DNA from: Acinetobacter kookii
GTDB taxonomy: Bacteria > Pseudomonadota > Gammaproteobacteria > Pseudomonadales > Moraxellaceae
DNA length: 64,000 nucleotides
Assembly: GCF_900096895.1 (NCBI RefSeq)
Contig: NZ_FMYO01000003.1
Span: 62,001-126,000 of the forward strand
Reading direction: 5' to 3'
A model generated the notes under the pieces. The model searched no databases, was not told where the DNA came from, and was given only the letters and a program-made list of their open reading frames with translations. Shown piece by piece: positions 63,756 through 64,000 of this stretch (position 1 is its first letter; the number at the start of each line of letters is the position of its first letter). The translations under genes and the position numbers were made by a program.

Positions 63756-64000
63756 GCTTACATTGTCTAAAACTTTGCTTAAACAGGCAGCTTTAGCCGG
63801 TTTGGTTGTATTCTCGTCGGCAGCGGCGTTTGCCATTCCATCTGACCGAAATCAGCCTATTTCACTGGTTGCTGACCGTGCTACCTATAATGAAAAATCC
63901 GGGGTGACGACCTATAGCGGAAATGTCATCATCGAACAGGGCACCATGAGATTGCAAGCCAACTCTATTGTTGCCAATCTGAACAGTCAAAAACAGATCA
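63739..64000 (+). CDS. lptA: lipopolysaccharide transport periplasmic protein LptA, cut at the window end
   Basis: ATG 63739 with GAGGAAAAT upstream opens a frame to the window edge. It encodes a signal peptide (about MNHNLKLTLSKTLLKQAALA then GLVVFSSAAAFA) and the LptA start SLVADRATYNEKSGVTTYSG with VIIEQGTMRLQANSI. The first ~87 residues are present. LptA bridges the inner and outer membranes for LPS transport. Confidence 0.92.
   Translation, partial: MNHNLKLTLSKTLLKQAALAGLVVFSSAAAFAIPSDRNQPISLVADRATYNEKSGVTTYSGNVIIEQGTMRLQANSIVANLNSQKQI

Overview
This window most likely comes from an Acinetobacter-type gammaproteobacterium (Moraxellaceae). The case rests on inference from protein resemblance (bioB, queG, nnrD, cysS, the kdsD-kdsC-lptC-lptA start), the compact bacterial layout, and the assimilatory nitrate plus molybdopterin cluster. 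The window splits into a foreign, AT-rich left part (about 1-15.3 kb) and an ordinary chromosomal right part.

Left part, a defence island. A GHKL ATPase gene and a methyltransferase-like gene (272-2558) run towards a leftward dndB-dndC-dndD-dndE operon (7546-2588), the DNA phosphorothioation machinery. The cysteine desulfurase dndA and the usual restriction genes dndFGH are not visible. After a 1.26 kb non-coding spacer filled with three different repeat families comes a rightward cassette: a PD-(D/E)XK/DUF4268 protein, a DUF262+DUF1524 protein (GmrSD/SspE architecture), a second DUF262 protein and a PPP-family phosphatase (8804-15186). The DUF262/DUF1524 gene is a reasonable candidate for the missing phosphorothioate-dependent effector. 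The island ends at a tRNA-3'-end-like remnant with a strong terminator (15326-15396), followed by a decayed IS5/IS903-type insertion sequence (15406-16010).

Middle part (16-37 kb), mostly housekeeping. It holds small uncharacterised proteins, biotin synthase, epoxyqueuosine reductase, NAD(P)HX repair, acylphosphatase, RuvC, FxsA, a LysE exporter, MetK, transketolase, YceI and a glutamine amidotransferase. An alcohol/aldehyde module follows: aldehyde dehydrogenase, divergent GAF regulator, alpha/beta hydrolase and iron alcohol dehydrogenase. Just downstream of the dehydrogenase is a 113-nt closed, multi-helix element with a U-tract on the minus strand (35251-35372), a candidate structured RNA.

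Right part (37-64 kb). A TonB receptor and the nasT-nasS nitrate-sensing pair diverge from a nitrate assimilation operon: transporter, NirB, a NirD-reductase fusion, nitrate reductase and MobA. A molybdenum cofactor and molybdate uptake operon follows (moaA-moaD-moaE-moaCB-moeA-modABC). Both operons are preceded by GG-N10-GC sigma-54 promoters, and the first leader carries a hexaloop hairpin fitting the ANTAR (NasT) target rule. The cluster thus encodes nitrate uptake, reduction to ammonium, cofactor synthesis and molybdate import under nitrogen control. The end of the window holds a CMD-family protein, UspA, tRNA-Gly(GCC), CysS, a DUF1826 protein and the Kdo/lipopolysaccharide-export genes kdsD, kdsC, lptC and a truncated lptA.
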